Shown here piece by piece: positions 33,430-43,391 of a stretch of 60,520 nt of DNA. The notes under the pieces were generated by a model, which did no database searches, had not been told where the DNA came from, and saw only the letters and a program-made list of their open reading frames with translations. This stretch comes from Acidobacteriota bacterium. Lineage in GTDB: Bacteria; Acidobacteriota; Vicinamibacteria; Vicinamibacterales; UBA2999. The stretch covers positions 1 through 60,520 of the forward strand of contig JAKFYH010000036.1 in NCBI GenBank assembly GCA_021730945.1, written 5' to 3'. The stretch's first letter is position 1, and each line of letters begins with the position of its first letter. Both the position numbers and the translations under genes were made by a program.

Positions 33430-34677
33430 CTAGGAGGCGCGCTGAATCGGCAGCCGCACCTGGAAGCGCGCGCCGCCGGCCGGGCTGCCGCCGGCGACGA
33501 TCACGCCGTTGTGCGACACAATCACCTTCTGCACGATCGCGAGTCCGAGGCCGGTGCCGGCCGCCTTGGTGGTCGCAAAGGGCTGGAACAGGCGGCTGAC
33601 CGCGGCGGGCGCCAGGCCAGGGCCGTTGTCATCGACGGTGACCAACACGTCGCCACCGTCCACTTCGCCGCGGACAATGACCTGGGCGGTCCCGTTCCCG
33701 CTCGCGCAGGCCTCGAGGCTGTTGCGCAGCAGGTTACTAAACGCCTGCCGCAACAGCACATCGTCCCCGTTCACGGTCGCGAAGGTGCCGCTGATGGTGG
33801 TCGCCTCGGCCGCGCCGGGCAAGTCGTCCACGGCGCGCATGACAATGGCGTGAAGATCGACCGGGGCCATGGCGAACTGTTCGGGCTTGGCGAAGCGCAG
33901 GAAGTTGGTGACCACTTCGCCAAGCGCCGCGGTCTCGGACCGAATGCCATCAACGTAGGTGCGGGCTGGTTCGGGCAAGGAGCCAGGATCCAGCAGGCGG
34001 CCGTAGCCGTGGATGGTGGCGAGACCGTTGCGAAACTCGTGGGCGAGGCCGGCGGTCAGTTCGCCGAGACGGGCGAGAGCCTCCTTCAGGCGAAGGCGCT
34101 CCTCGAGTTCCACTACGGCGGTGAGGTCGGTGAACAAGCACACCACTGCCTGCATCTCGTCACTGGCGCCGCTGATGGGTGACACCGTCACACCCAGGTG
34201 CGACGGCTTGCCGCCGCCCTCGAGCATCACCGTGCGTCGCACGATGGGCGCCGACGTCTGCAGCGCCTCGCCAATGACCTGGGCCAGCGCCGGCACTTGC
34301 CGCAAGACATCGGCCACCGGGCCGCCATTGACGTCAGCGTCAAGACCGAGAATGCGCCGAGCCGCGGGATTGACGGTCTGCACCTCGCCCGCGCGGTCGA
34401 CGACCACCAGGCCCGAGTTCAACCCGGCCACGATCTGACCGGCGAGCCGCTCCGATGCTTCGGCCCGCGCCGCCATCTGGCGCTCCTGCGCCTTGAGCTT
34501 GCCCACGGCTTCCTGCAGAGCCATCGACAGCAGCATCGTGTCACCGCCATCGGCCTTGCGCCCGCGCTTGCGGCCACTGGCTCCGCGCACGACCATGATC
34601 AAGGCCACGATCATCAGCAGGGCAAACATCAGCGCCAAGCCAAGTAGCGCCGGGCCGGCCGTGGTCAGTCTGTCCAT
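33430..34677 (-). CDS. NtrB-like membrane sensor histidine kinase
   Basis: A 415-residue kinase. One N-terminal membrane helix (about 9-31) is followed by a PAS domain (about 75-195, with NSGLVVVDRAGEVQTVNPAA). The HisKA region has phospho-acceptor H213 (TAGLAHEFRNGLATI), and the HATPase domain carries an N box (FSNLLRNSLEA), DDNGPGL and GTGLGLAIVQ. The form fits NtrB/PilS-type partners of sigma-54 regulators. No regulator is adjacent; the nearest unpaired one lies four genes downstream (29.2-30.6 kb). It stands between pilD and the minor pseudopilins, which suggests control of pilus genes. Confidence 0.92.
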   Translation of the reverse strand: MDRLTTAGPALLGLALMFALLMIVALIMVVRGASGRKRGRKADGGDTMLLSMALQEAVGKLKAQERQMAARAEASERLAGQIVAGLNSGLVVVDRAGEVQTVNPAARRILGLDADVNGGPVADVLRQVPALAQVIGEALQTSAPIVRRTVMLEGGGKPSHLGVTVSPISGASDEMQAVVCLFTDLTAVVELEERLRLKEALARLGELTAGLAHEFRNGLATIHGYGRLLDPGSLPEPARTYVDGIRSETAALGEVVTNFLRFAKPEQFAMAPVDLHAIVMRAVDDLPGAAEATTISGTFATVNGDDVLLRQAFSNLLRNSLEACASGNGTAQVIVRGEVDGGDVLVTVDDNGPGLAPAAVSRLFQPFATTKAAGTGLGLAIVQKVIVSHNGVIVAGGSPAGGARFQVRLPIQRAS

Positions 34678-34750
34678 ATTCTGAAAGTATCCCCCCGGTC
34701 CTAATCCGCGCCGATCGGCATCAAAGCCTGCGACTTGCCTCGACCCAGGT

Positions 34751-34782
34751 CGAATCGGCGGCTTCTGACCGAATCGGCGGCT
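34751..34782. repeat. 13-base direct repeat upstream of the kinase gene
   Basis: CGAATCGGCGGCT occurs at 34751-34763 and again at 34770-34782, 19 bases apart, in the 132-base gap between pilD and the kinase. Two equally oriented copies close to two helical turns apart could be regulator sites; nothing else stands out in this gap. Confidence 0.6.
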
Positions 34783-34809
34783 GGCCGCGGCTGACAGCCC
34801 TTCGGTGGT

Positions 34810-35580
34810 CTAGAAAAATCCGGCATACCAGGCAATCAGCGGCTCGCCCACCAGCATGGCCGCCAGTGCGCCCACCGCGAGGAACGTGCCGAACGGCAGC
34901 GCCAGCTTCATGCCGCCCCTCTGCGCGGCTATCAGGGCCATGCCGACGGCGGCCCCCGAAAACGACGACAGCACCAGTGTCACCAGCACGGCCTTCCACC
35001 CCAGGAACGCGCCGATCATCGCCAGCATCTTGACGTCGCCCATCCCGAGCCCATCCTCGCGCCGCACGGCGTAGTAGGCGGCGGCAATGGCGTAAAGGAC
35101 ACCGGCCCCAAGCGCGGCGCCCAGAAGCGACGCCTGCCAGCCCGGCGGCGCCATGAAGCTGAAGATCACGCCCACGGCGATGCCCGGAAGGGTGATCACA
35201 TTGGGCAGAATCTGGTGCTCCAGGTCAATTCCGAATAGCGCCACCAGGATGGCCACGAGGACCAGGCGGCTGACCAGCAACGGCCCGATCGGTGTGAGCC
35301 AGACGACCAGGACGAACAACAAACCCGTCACCAGTTCCACGATCGGGTATTGCGCCGAGATCGGCGAACGGCACTGGCGGCACTTGCCGCCCAGCACGGC
35401 CCAGCTCACGACCGGCACATTGTCGGCGGCCCGCAACTGATAGCCGCAATTCGGACAGCGCGACCGCGGCGACACCAGCGACTGGCCCCGCGGCAGGCGA
35501 TAGATCACGACGTTGAGAAAACTGCCGATGCACAGCCCTACGGCCATCACCCACAGCAAGAGCGGTGTGTTCACCATCAT
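34810..35580 (-). CDS. pilD: Prepilin leader peptidase/N-methyltransferase
   Basis: A 256-residue bifunctional inner-membrane enzyme that cleaves prepilin leaders and methylates the new N terminus. The N-terminal methyltransferase domain has four zinc-binding Cys (C42, C45, C67, C70). The catalytic aspartates of the protease are D119 (FGID) and D182 (GMGD). Multiple membrane helices fill the rest. ATG 35580 overlaps the stop of the TPR gene by four bases. Its substrates in this window are PilA and at least the PilV- and PilW-like proteins. Confidence 0.96.
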   Translation of the reverse strand: MMVNTPLLLWVMAVGLCIGSFLNVVIYRLPRGQSLVSPRSRCPNCGYQLRAADNVPVVSWAVLGGKCRQCRSPISAQYPIVELVTGLLFVLVVWLTPIGPLLVSRLVLVAILVALFGIDLEHQILPNVITLPGIAVGVIFSFMAPPGWQASLLGAALGAGVLYAIAAAYYAVRREDGLGMGDVKMLAMIGAFLGWKAVLVTLVLSSFSGAAVGMALIAAQRGGMKLALPFGTFLAVGALAAMLVGEPLIAWYAGFF

Positions 35581-36518
35581 GGCGTCGCGGGTCCCGTTCC
35601 TTCCCGTGGCCACGGCAGCGGCCACAGAGTCGATTGTGGCGACACGTCAATGCGGCCGGTCAGCGGATCCAGCGCGTAGGGCTGACCGGTGGCATCAAGC
35701 GGCAGCCCGCGCAGCCGCTCACTCGCAATCAGCTCGCGCCACTCGCGGGGCGGGCGCCCCTCCCGGCTGGTGAAGCGTTGGACGAGGCGATTCAGTTCAT
35801 CCACGACGTCCATCGCATCCAACTGCAGCAACCGGTGCTGGGCACTGCGCCGCAACCAGTCGATGTCGGTGTCGCCGAGCTGGCGCCACAACTGGCGTGA
35901 CGACTGCCGGTCGCCGCCGGTGGCGAGCGTGGTCGCGGCCAGCGGCTTCAGCCACACCGGCGCACCGGGCAACTGCGCGCTGCGTTCAAACCAGCGCGCG
36001 GCGGCCTTGTAGTCGTGCAGCCACCAGTAATACACGAAGCCAATGTCGTGAGAGTACTCCCAGGTGGCCGGGCTGGCCTCAAGGCCCCGCTGCAGCAACG
36101 CGATCGCACGGTCGGGCCGGCCCGGGCCGTTCGGGTAGGCTTCGGTCAGGAAGATGGCGCCGAAACGATAGGCCACCTTGAAATGCGGGTCGAGCGTGGT
36201 CACGAAGGTGAGCAGCGGATCGAGCAAGCCAAAATCGCGATTCTTCTCGACCGACCGGCGAATGCCCCCGTAGTAAACCACGGCGCGAATCCAATAGGTG
36301 TCGGCCATCAGGTTCTGGAAACCGAGCGACACGCGCTTGAGCAGGGGCCCAGATTGAAACCACAGGAGCGCCGTTTGCGGCTGATACGGCTGCCAGCCCC
36401 GGTCACGCACCACCTGGACGCCGATCGACACCGTCAACAGCGCGGCGATCGCAGCCAGCAACCACCGGCTCGCTGGACGTTGGCCCGAGGCACCTGGTAC
36501 CGCAAGGGGGATGGCCAT
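35577..36518 (-). CDS. Membrane-anchored TPR-like protein of the pil cluster
   Basis: A 313-residue protein with one N-terminal membrane helix (about 18-38) and a helical repeat domain. It includes the conserved-looking stretches LMADTYWIRAVVYYG, TLDPHFKVAYRFGAIFL and YSHDIGFVYYWWLHDYKAAA, which read as TPR-type helix pairs. I do not recognise a named family. It is wedged between the pilI-like permease gene (3-base gap) and pilD (4-base overlap), so a role in pilus assembly is likely. Tgl, the myxobacterial TPR pilotin, is a possible analogue but is a lipoprotein, whereas no lipobox is seen here. Confidence 0.75.
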   Translation of the reverse strand: MAIPLAVPGASGQRPASRWLLAAIAALLTVSIGVQVVRDRGWQPYQPQTALLWFQSGPLLKRVSLGFQNLMADTYWIRAVVYYGGIRRSVEKNRDFGLLDPLLTFVTTLDPHFKVAYRFGAIFLTEAYPNGPGRPDRAIALLQRGLEASPATWEYSHDIGFVYYWWLHDYKAAARWFERSAQLPGAPVWLKPLAATTLATGGDRQSSRQLWRQLGDTDIDWLRRSAQHRLLQLDAMDVVDELNRLVQRFTSREGRPPREWRELIASERLRGLPLDATGQPYALDPLTGRIDVSPQSTLWPLPWPREGTGPATP

Positions 36519-36521
36519 CGG

Positions 36522-37328
36522 TTACTTGAAGTCGCGGCGGCGAAAGATCGCGATGGCGGCCACCAGCAAGGCGGCAACGTATGCCGCGGCATAGAGCAGG
36601 GTCAGACCCACATGGGAGGCCGCCACGGGTATGCCGTACACCACTTCAGCCCTGACGTTGAACGGCGCGAGGTTCGGCAGCAGGTAATAGAGGCCGCGGG
36701 CCAGGGCGGCCACCGCGCGCGAGTCCACGACCTGTTCGAACTGTCGCAGGTCGTGGTTGAAATGACCGGCCACCCATAGGCCCAACGTCAGCAACGCCGC
36801 CAGCAGCGGGCTGGAAAAGGTGGAGAACAACAGCGCCACTGCCGTGACCAGGGCCAACTCACCCATGATCAAGACGATCGCGATCAGCTGGCGGGGATCG
36901 AGGGCCGGAGCGGCCCAGCTCGCGCGCATGGTGGCGGTGGCCGTCGTTTCCATGTAGAACAGCACCAGGTAATACGCGACGGTCATCACCGACAGGTTGA
37001 CCACCAGGGTCACCAACAATCCCAGGTACTTGCCCAGGATGAACTGCGGGCGCGTAATGGGTTTGGTGAGCAGAGCGAACACGCTCTTGCGCTCGACCTC
37101 CTTGGACACCAGCCCGATGCCGATGAACACCGCGATGACCAGGCCAAAGATCGACATCGCCGCCAGGCCCAGGTCCTTGATGATCTTGAGATCCTGGCCG
37201 GCCGTGAGTTCGCTGATCAGGTATGACGCCGCGATCATCATCACCGCGAACACCACCATGGTGTACGGCACCCGATCGCGCACCGACTCCTTGAAGGCGG
37301 CGCCGGCGACGAACCAGATCGCCCTCAT
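36522..37328 (-). CDS. pilI: PilI-like ABC transporter permease
   Basis: A 268-residue ABC-2 type permease with about six membrane helices, an N-terminal amphipathic segment (AAFKESVRDRVPYTMVVF) and the cytoplasmic loop VSKEVERKSVFALLTKPITR typical of these subunits. With the ATPase gene upstream (4-base overlap) it forms one transporter. In Myxococcus xanthus the corresponding PilG-PilH-PilI proteins are needed for pilus assembly, though the cargo is not known. The gene symbol rests on locus order and family type rather than on strong similarity. Confidence 0.75.
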   Translation of the reverse strand: MRAIWFVAGAAFKESVRDRVPYTMVVFAVMMIAASYLISELTAGQDLKIIKDLGLAAMSIFGLVIAVFIGIGLVSKEVERKSVFALLTKPITRPQFILGKYLGLLVTLVVNLSVMTVAYYLVLFYMETTATATMRASWAAPALDPRQLIAIVLIMGELALVTAVALLFSTFSSPLLAALLTLGLWVAGHFNHDLRQFEQVVDSRAVAALARGLYYLLPNLAPFNVRAEVVYGIPVAASHVGLTLLYAAAYVAALLVAAIAIFRRRDFK

Positions 37329-38287
37329 GCGCCGACGCCTCGCTCGTCGCGGGCCACCGTGGCGCCGACCACCTGCACGAAGTAGTCCTCGAGCGTCTCG
37401 CGCACGGGGTTGAGCGACACGATATGCGCGCCGCGCCGCGTCAGCTCGCCGAGCAGGCGATCGGGTTCAGCGTCCGCTGCCAGGTGCAGCAGCATGTGGC
37501 CATCGCCGAACGGCGTGACCGATCGTGCCAGCCGCGCAAGCTCGGGGCGCAACGCGTCGCTGACGCCGGCGACCACCAGCTCCCAGCCCTTCAACTCGAA
37601 AGCCAGCACCTCGGACAAGCGCCCCGATGACACCAGGCGGCCCTGCACCAGCACGCCGACCCGGCTGCACAGCGCCTCGGCGTCCGACAGGATGTGTGAA
37701 CTGAAGAACACCGTGCAGCCGCGCTGGCGCAGCCCGAGGATCAGGTCGCGCACATGACGACGACCCAGCGGGTCGAGGCCCGACATGGGCTCGTCGAGGA
37801 AGACCACTTCGGGATCGTTGAGCAAGGCCTGCGCCAGGCCCACCCGCTGGATCATGCCCTTCGAAAAGCGCCGCAAGCGCAGCCGTCGCTCCTTGCCGAT
37901 GCCGACCTCGTCGAGCACGCGCGACACCCGGGTGGTGATGTCGGCGCCACGATAGCCGAACAACCGGGCGAAGTACGCCAACAGCTCTTCAGCGGTCAGG
38001 TAGTCGTAGTAGTAGGGGTTCTCAGCCAGAAAGCCGATGCGCTGGCGGACGCCGGTATCCCCCACCGGCTGCCCCAGGATTCGGGCAGCGCCGGCGGTCG
38101 GATACAGCAATTGCATCAACAGCTTGAGCGTGGTGCTCTTGCCGGCGCCGTTGGGGCCGAGAAATCCGAAGACCTCACCCGCTTCGACGGAGAGGGTGAG
38201 GCTGTCGAGTGCCCGATAGGGGCGAGGCCGCCAGAAACCGACGGCGAAGTCCTTGGTCAGCCCCTCAGCCTCGATCGCAAGCACCAT
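37325..38287 (-). CDS. pilH: PilH-like ABC transporter ATPase
   Basis: A 320-residue ATP-binding subunit. Walker A is GPNGAGKST, the signature is FSKGMIQRVGLAQAL, and Walker B is VVFLDEPMSGLDP; a C-terminal extension of about 90 residues follows. ATG 38287 shares one base with the stop of the VKOR-DsbA gene (TAATG). It pairs with the permease encoded next. The position (after pilA, before pilD) matches pilH of the myxobacterial pil locus. Confidence 0.82.
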   Translation of the reverse strand: MVLAIEAEGLTKDFAVGFWRPRPYRALDSLTLSVEAGEVFGFLGPNGAGKSTTLKLLMQLLYPTAGAARILGQPVGDTGVRQRIGFLAENPYYYDYLTAEELLAYFARLFGYRGADITTRVSRVLDEVGIGKERRLRLRRFSKGMIQRVGLAQALLNDPEVVFLDEPMSGLDPLGRRHVRDLILGLRQRGCTVFFSSHILSDAEALCSRVGVLVQGRLVSSGRLSEVLAFELKGWELVVAGVSDALRPELARLARSVTPFGDGHMLLHLAADAEPDRLLGELTRRGAHIVSLNPVRETLEDYFVQVVGATVARDERGVGA

Positions 38288-39540
38288 TACTTCCCGCTGG
38301 TGACCCGCCGCAACTCCCATGCGATCGCCGCGTCGAAATACTCGGCGCGCAGCCCCGGGAGGCGCAGGCCGTTCATGAAGAAGGTCGGCGTGCCCTGCAC
38401 CTGGAGCGAGGAGCCCTGTGCGATATCGGCCTTCACCAGTTCGAGCGTCTTGTCAAACCGCGCGTCAAAGTCGGTGACGCCGGCGACCGTCTGCACCGCC
38501 GCCTTGACGCTGGCCGGCGTCAGCGAGGGCTGGTTGGCAAAGATCCACTCTTCCATCGCCTCGGCCTTGCCCTTCTCGCGGGCCAGGCGAACGGCCACCG
38601 CCGCCTCGCACGCCGCCGGGTGCAAGTCCTGGGCGACAAACCCGTTGCACTGGCGCTCGAGCGGGTAATCGCGGGTCACGTAGCGCACCTTGCCGGGCTG
38701 CTGCTTGGCCCACTTGGCAAACACCGGCTTGTAGTCCATGTACGTCTGGCGGCACGGCGGGCACTGGTAATCGTTGAACTTGACGACCACGACCGCCGCC
38801 CCTTCAGCCGGCACAATCATCGGCACGCGCGGCTGCTGCGCCAGGTAGGCCTCGAACTGCGTGATCTGATCGGCAGACAGGGACGGCGTGGCCGGCGCCT
38901 GCTCGCCTTCGGCGGCGCCGGCCTCAGCCGAGACGGTGGCAACCGTCTCCGCCGGAAACCAGGCCACCGCCGCGCCCGCGGCGATCACGAAGGCTACCGC
39001 GGCGGCCAGCGCCGTAGGGGTACGAAACAAGAGCCGGAGGTCAGCAAGGGCACGATTCGGGAGACTGGTCATGGGATACCTGGTGGCCGATCCCGACAGC
39101 AGGAACAGCCCGATGACGGCCACGTATGTGCCGGCGCACAGCACGCAGACCGCTTTGAGAATCACGAACGACGCATAGGCAAGATACAGCACCACCGCCA
39201 ATCCAATCGTCGACGATGCAAACACGTAGCCGGCGAGATTGGCCGCCGCCGTCGCCGACGCCGCACACAGCGCCACCAGACCAAGCACGAACGCGAAAAA
39301 GATGACACCAAACACCGCCACCGGCACGCCGGCGATGCTGCCGTACTGGCTCGAGTAGGCTTCGGTGCAACTGAACGTGGCATTCACGTCACAGAAGCTG
39401 GCATAGGCCGGGTCGTTGAGGATCTGGTAGTGCACGTAGGCTGATGCCGATGAGGCCGCCAGGCCGAGCGCGGCAAAGGCAGCGAGCCAGGCGATCCTGG
39501 CCGGCGGGTCGCTGGACTGGGAGGCGGCAGGACGGGACAT
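38287..39540 (-). CDS. VKOR-DsbA fusion, periplasmic disulfide-forming enzyme
   Basis: A 417-residue fusion. The N-terminal VKOR membrane domain (about 15-150) carries the loop Cys C50 and C58 and the active CVLC pair C132/C135, and reoxidises thiol oxidases using quinone. A further membrane helix (about 178-195) leads to a periplasmic DsbA-type thioredoxin domain with the CPPC active site (C260/C263) and the cis-Pro loop QGTPTFF. One protein can thus form disulfides and recycle itself. It lies between pilA and the pilHI-like genes. PilA (C62, C121) and Cys-bearing minor pilins are natural candidate substrates. Confidence 0.92.
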   Translation of the reverse strand: MSRPAASQSSDPPARIAWLAAFAALGLAASSASAYVHYQILNDPAYASFCDVNATFSCTEAYSSQYGSIAGVPVAVFGVIFFAFVLGLVALCAASATAAANLAGYVFASSTIGLAVVLYLAYASFVILKAVCVLCAGTYVAVIGLFLLSGSATRYPMTSLPNRALADLRLLFRTPTALAAAVAFVIAAGAAVAWFPAETVATVSAEAGAAEGEQAPATPSLSADQITQFEAYLAQQPRVPMIVPAEGAAVVVVKFNDYQCPPCRQTYMDYKPVFAKWAKQQPGKVRYVTRDYPLERQCNGFVAQDLHPAACEAAVAVRLAREKGKAEAMEEWIFANQPSLTPASVKAAVQTVAGVTDFDARFDKTLELVKADIAQGSSLQVQGTPTFFMNGLRLPGLRAEYFDAAIAWELRRVTSGK

Positions 39541-39568
39541 AGGGTCAGATTCTACCGCGTACAGACAA

Positions 39569-39594
39569 CGGGGTGCGGCTCTCGCCGCACCCCG
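39569..39594 (-). terminator. Strong hairpin after pilA
   Basis: CGGGGTGCGG (39569-39578) pairs with CCGCACCCCG (39585-39594), a 10-bp stem with a 6-base loop. It lies 28 bases after the pilA stop and 29 bases before the next start. No long T-run follows on the minus strand, so it may protect or partly attenuate the abundant pilA transcript. Confidence 0.6.
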
Positions 39595-39621
39595 CGTCCG
39601 GTTGTTGAAGCTGACGAAGCC

Positions 39622-40170
39622 TTACTGCAGGACCGCGCCGCTGCCGGGGGCCGCGTTGCCCGCGTCTTCACCGCTCATCGTGGCGGTGTTGGTGTAGATG
39701 GTGCCGAGGGTGTTGGTCCAGAAGAAGCGGACGCCGGTCGAGTTCGGGGTGACCGGGTCGGCATACACGAAGTAGGTGCTCACGAGGTCAGCCGCCGCCG
39801 TGCCGTTGCAGGCCGCCAGGGTCCCGGCGTTGGCGCCGTTGCCGCCGGCCATTTCAAGCATGTAGCCGCTCTTCTCGATGGTCGCGCCGAGCGCCTGACC
39901 CGACAGGTCGGGCGAAATGAAGGGCGCGCCGCCACCCGAGGGGGCCACCAGGTCGTCGGTCGAGGCCGCGTAGAAGCCGTTGGCGCAGCTGGACGAGAAG
40001 GCCTGCTGTGAGCTGTTGATGGCGCGAAGCGAGCCAATGGCTGACGCTTCATTGCCAGACATCCTTGCGCGGAGCAACCCGGGCACCGCGATGGCGGCAA
40101 TGATGCCGATGATCGCCACAACGATCAGAAGTTCGATGAGCGTGAAGCCCTTGTTGCTACGAATACGCAT
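39622..40170 (-). CDS. pilA: Type IVa major pilin
   Basis: A 182-residue prepilin. The short leader MRIRSNKG ends at the PilD site before FTLIELLIVVAIIGIIAAIA, with E13 as Glu5 of the mature protein. ATG 40170 is supported by a GAGGAG 9 bases upstream; a longer open frame reaching 40269 crosses the sigma-54 promoter and is not used. The mature protein (174 residues) has two Cys, C62 and C121, that could form one disulfide, and Gly/Ser/Thr-rich loops. The gene has its own sigma-54 promoter, upstream of which lie pilS-pilR and a glycosyltransferase gene. Confidence 0.95.
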   Translation of the reverse strand: MRIRSNKGFTLIELLIVVAIIGIIAAIAVPGLLRARMSGNEASAIGSLRAINSSQQAFSSSCANGFYAASTDDLVAPSGGGAPFISPDLSGQALGATIEKSGYMLEMAGGNGANAGTLAACNGTAAADLVSTYFVYADPVTPNSTGVRFFWTNTLGTIYTNTATMSGEDAGNAAPGSGAVLQ

Positions 40171-40264
40171 GATGTCTCTCCTCAAAAACTGCCAGGTTAC
40201 CGTCGGTTGATTCGTCTGTGTCAACGCCGCCCGCACTGGAGCGGCCTCGTCTGGCTCGTCTAAG

Positions 40265-40281
40265 AGCAACAGCCATGCCAG
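40265..40281 (-). promoter_or_regulatory. Sigma-54 promoter of pilA
   Basis: On the minus strand the site reads CTGGCATGGCTGTTGCT, with one mismatch to the consensus YTGGCACGNNNNTTGCW and exactly 10 bases between GG and GC. Transcription would begin near 40254, about 84 bases before the pilA ATG. Activation by PilR, encoded two genes upstream, is expected from known systems. Confidence 0.88.
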
Positions 40282-40388
40282 AACGAACGCCCCGCCCGCC
40301 TACGCGGTTCAACTCGCTGTTCCAGATGGGGTTATCGGATAGTCGCGGCTGAGAAACAGGGCTCAGCACTAGCTTGAAGGACCTGAAA

Positions 40389-40405
40389 CTGACAAATCCT
40401 GTCAG
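40389..40405. promoter_or_regulatory. Inverted repeat upstream of the pilA promoter, candidate PilR site
   Basis: CTGACA, five bases, TGTCAG form a perfect dyad centred about 143 bases before the predicted pilA transcription start. PilR in Pseudomonas recognises TGTC-containing sites, so this is a fitting enhancer. It also overlaps the glycosyltransferase stop codon and could instead be a weak terminator stem. Confidence 0.45.
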
Positions 40406-41951
40406 GAACCGGTGGCAGGAATTGTCACGTCGACCACCCACAGCCGATCGGAGTCGTAGAGGCGCCTGTAGCCCGAGAGCGCCCGTGGAATGGATGCGGG
40501 CTGCAAGGCAACAAGAAAGCGAATGCCGGCCGCCCGCCAGGCATCGAGGTTCGCCCCCACGTCGGCGGCCATCACGGCCCGCCGGCCGGTCCGGAGATAA
40601 ACCAGGCCGGGATTGGTCGCGGCCACCGGCGCACCCGGGGGCAGGTGCTCGTCCATCCACGCCAGCAGGTTGTCGATGGCCCTTGCCTCTGACAGCCATT
40701 CGGCTACGGGTGGTGTGGACGCCTTGAGAGAAATGTACTGGAGGTGCTCCTGGACCTGCAGGCCAATCAGCAACAGCAGGGCGACTCGCACCACCGCCGC
40801 GCGCATCAAAGCGCGAATGCCCAGTCCGAGGTAAAGCCACAGGAAGGGCGCCAGCGGCAACAAATAGCGGAATGTGCGGGTGGGCACCAACAGAATCATC
40901 GCCATCGAGACCACGACCAGGGCATCGGCCGCGCTTGGCGGTGACCCTCGCCGAATCACGAGCCCAAGCAGCACCAGTCCGGTCAGCGCGAACGACAACA
41001 CCATCGTTGCCGGTGCCGCCCCCATGCTTGCGCCTGGCCCGCCCAGACCGACCGTCTCCTGGCCGCTTTCGAGTGGACCGCGGTAGAAGGCCGGCACGAA
41101 CACGCCACCCAGATCGCGGCCCAACACGTTCACCAGATTGCGGCCAACGCGTGCGGGTAACTCCCCGAGCCCGGTGCGCCCGGCCGTGGTGTCACCGGCT
41201 CGGCGCATGGCGAGCAGGTCCGCATAGGAGTAGGCGATCGTGCCACCGTGGCTGGCAGACTGCTGCGGCGACGGCGCATGGGAAGTAGCGTAGGCCAGCC
41301 AGGGCAGCAGGCATAGCGCGACGGTGCCGGCGAAGATCGCGGCGCTGCGCCACCTGCGCGTCGCGACCAGATACACCAGGCCCGCCACCGCCATGGCGAC
41401 GCCGGCCGAACGGAGCAAGACCGCGATCGCTGTCACCAGGCCGGCCGCCGCCGTCCACTGCCCATCACGCTGGTCGGCGCGCCCGCGATCGAGCAGGATG
41501 ACGGCGCTCAACTGCGCGAGTGTGAACGCCGCCTCGGCCATCAGCGTGGAGGTGGCGAGGAAAACCAGGGCCGGTGTGAGCACGGTCGCCACGGCCACCG
41601 CCGTCGCCAGCCACGGCTCCACGTGCCGAACGGCGACCAGATAGTAGTAGGTGGCGGCACCGGCACCGGCCATGGCCAACACCGAAATCAACTTCAGCAA
41701 CAGCAAGTTGGCCGGGAAGCTGGGAGCGACGGTGAACACGGCTGCGAGCAGCGCCGGGAAGCCGGGCGGCACGGCGGGCTGAATCGGCACGGTGGCCGAG
41801 CTGATTAACCGGTAGCCTTCGCCCGACGCCAGTGCCTTCGCCAGCACCACGTACCAGGCGTCGTCAATCATGAGGCCGGCGACGTGATCGAGGCGCAACA
41901 GGTAGACGATCGCGATCCCCGTCACGACCAGCACCGTCCCCACCCGGCCGG

Positions 41952-41955
<4 letters not shown>
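40402..41955 (-). CDS. GT-C membrane glycosyltransferase (PMT/ArnT-like)
   Basis: A 517-residue protein with about 11 hydrophobic helices and the GT-C hallmark acidic pair in the first periplasmic loop (MIDDAWY near residue 31), followed by a soluble C-terminal domain (about 420-517). Such enzymes use lipid-linked sugars outside the inner membrane. ATG 41955 overlaps the pilR stop by four bases, so it is made with the pilus regulators, and pilA follows downstream. Pilin glycosylation is therefore a reasonable guess, as with other transferases encoded beside pilA. The acceptor is not shown by the sequence. Confidence 0.85.
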
Positions 41956-43387
<1,432 letters not shown>

Positions 43388-43391
<4 letters not shown>

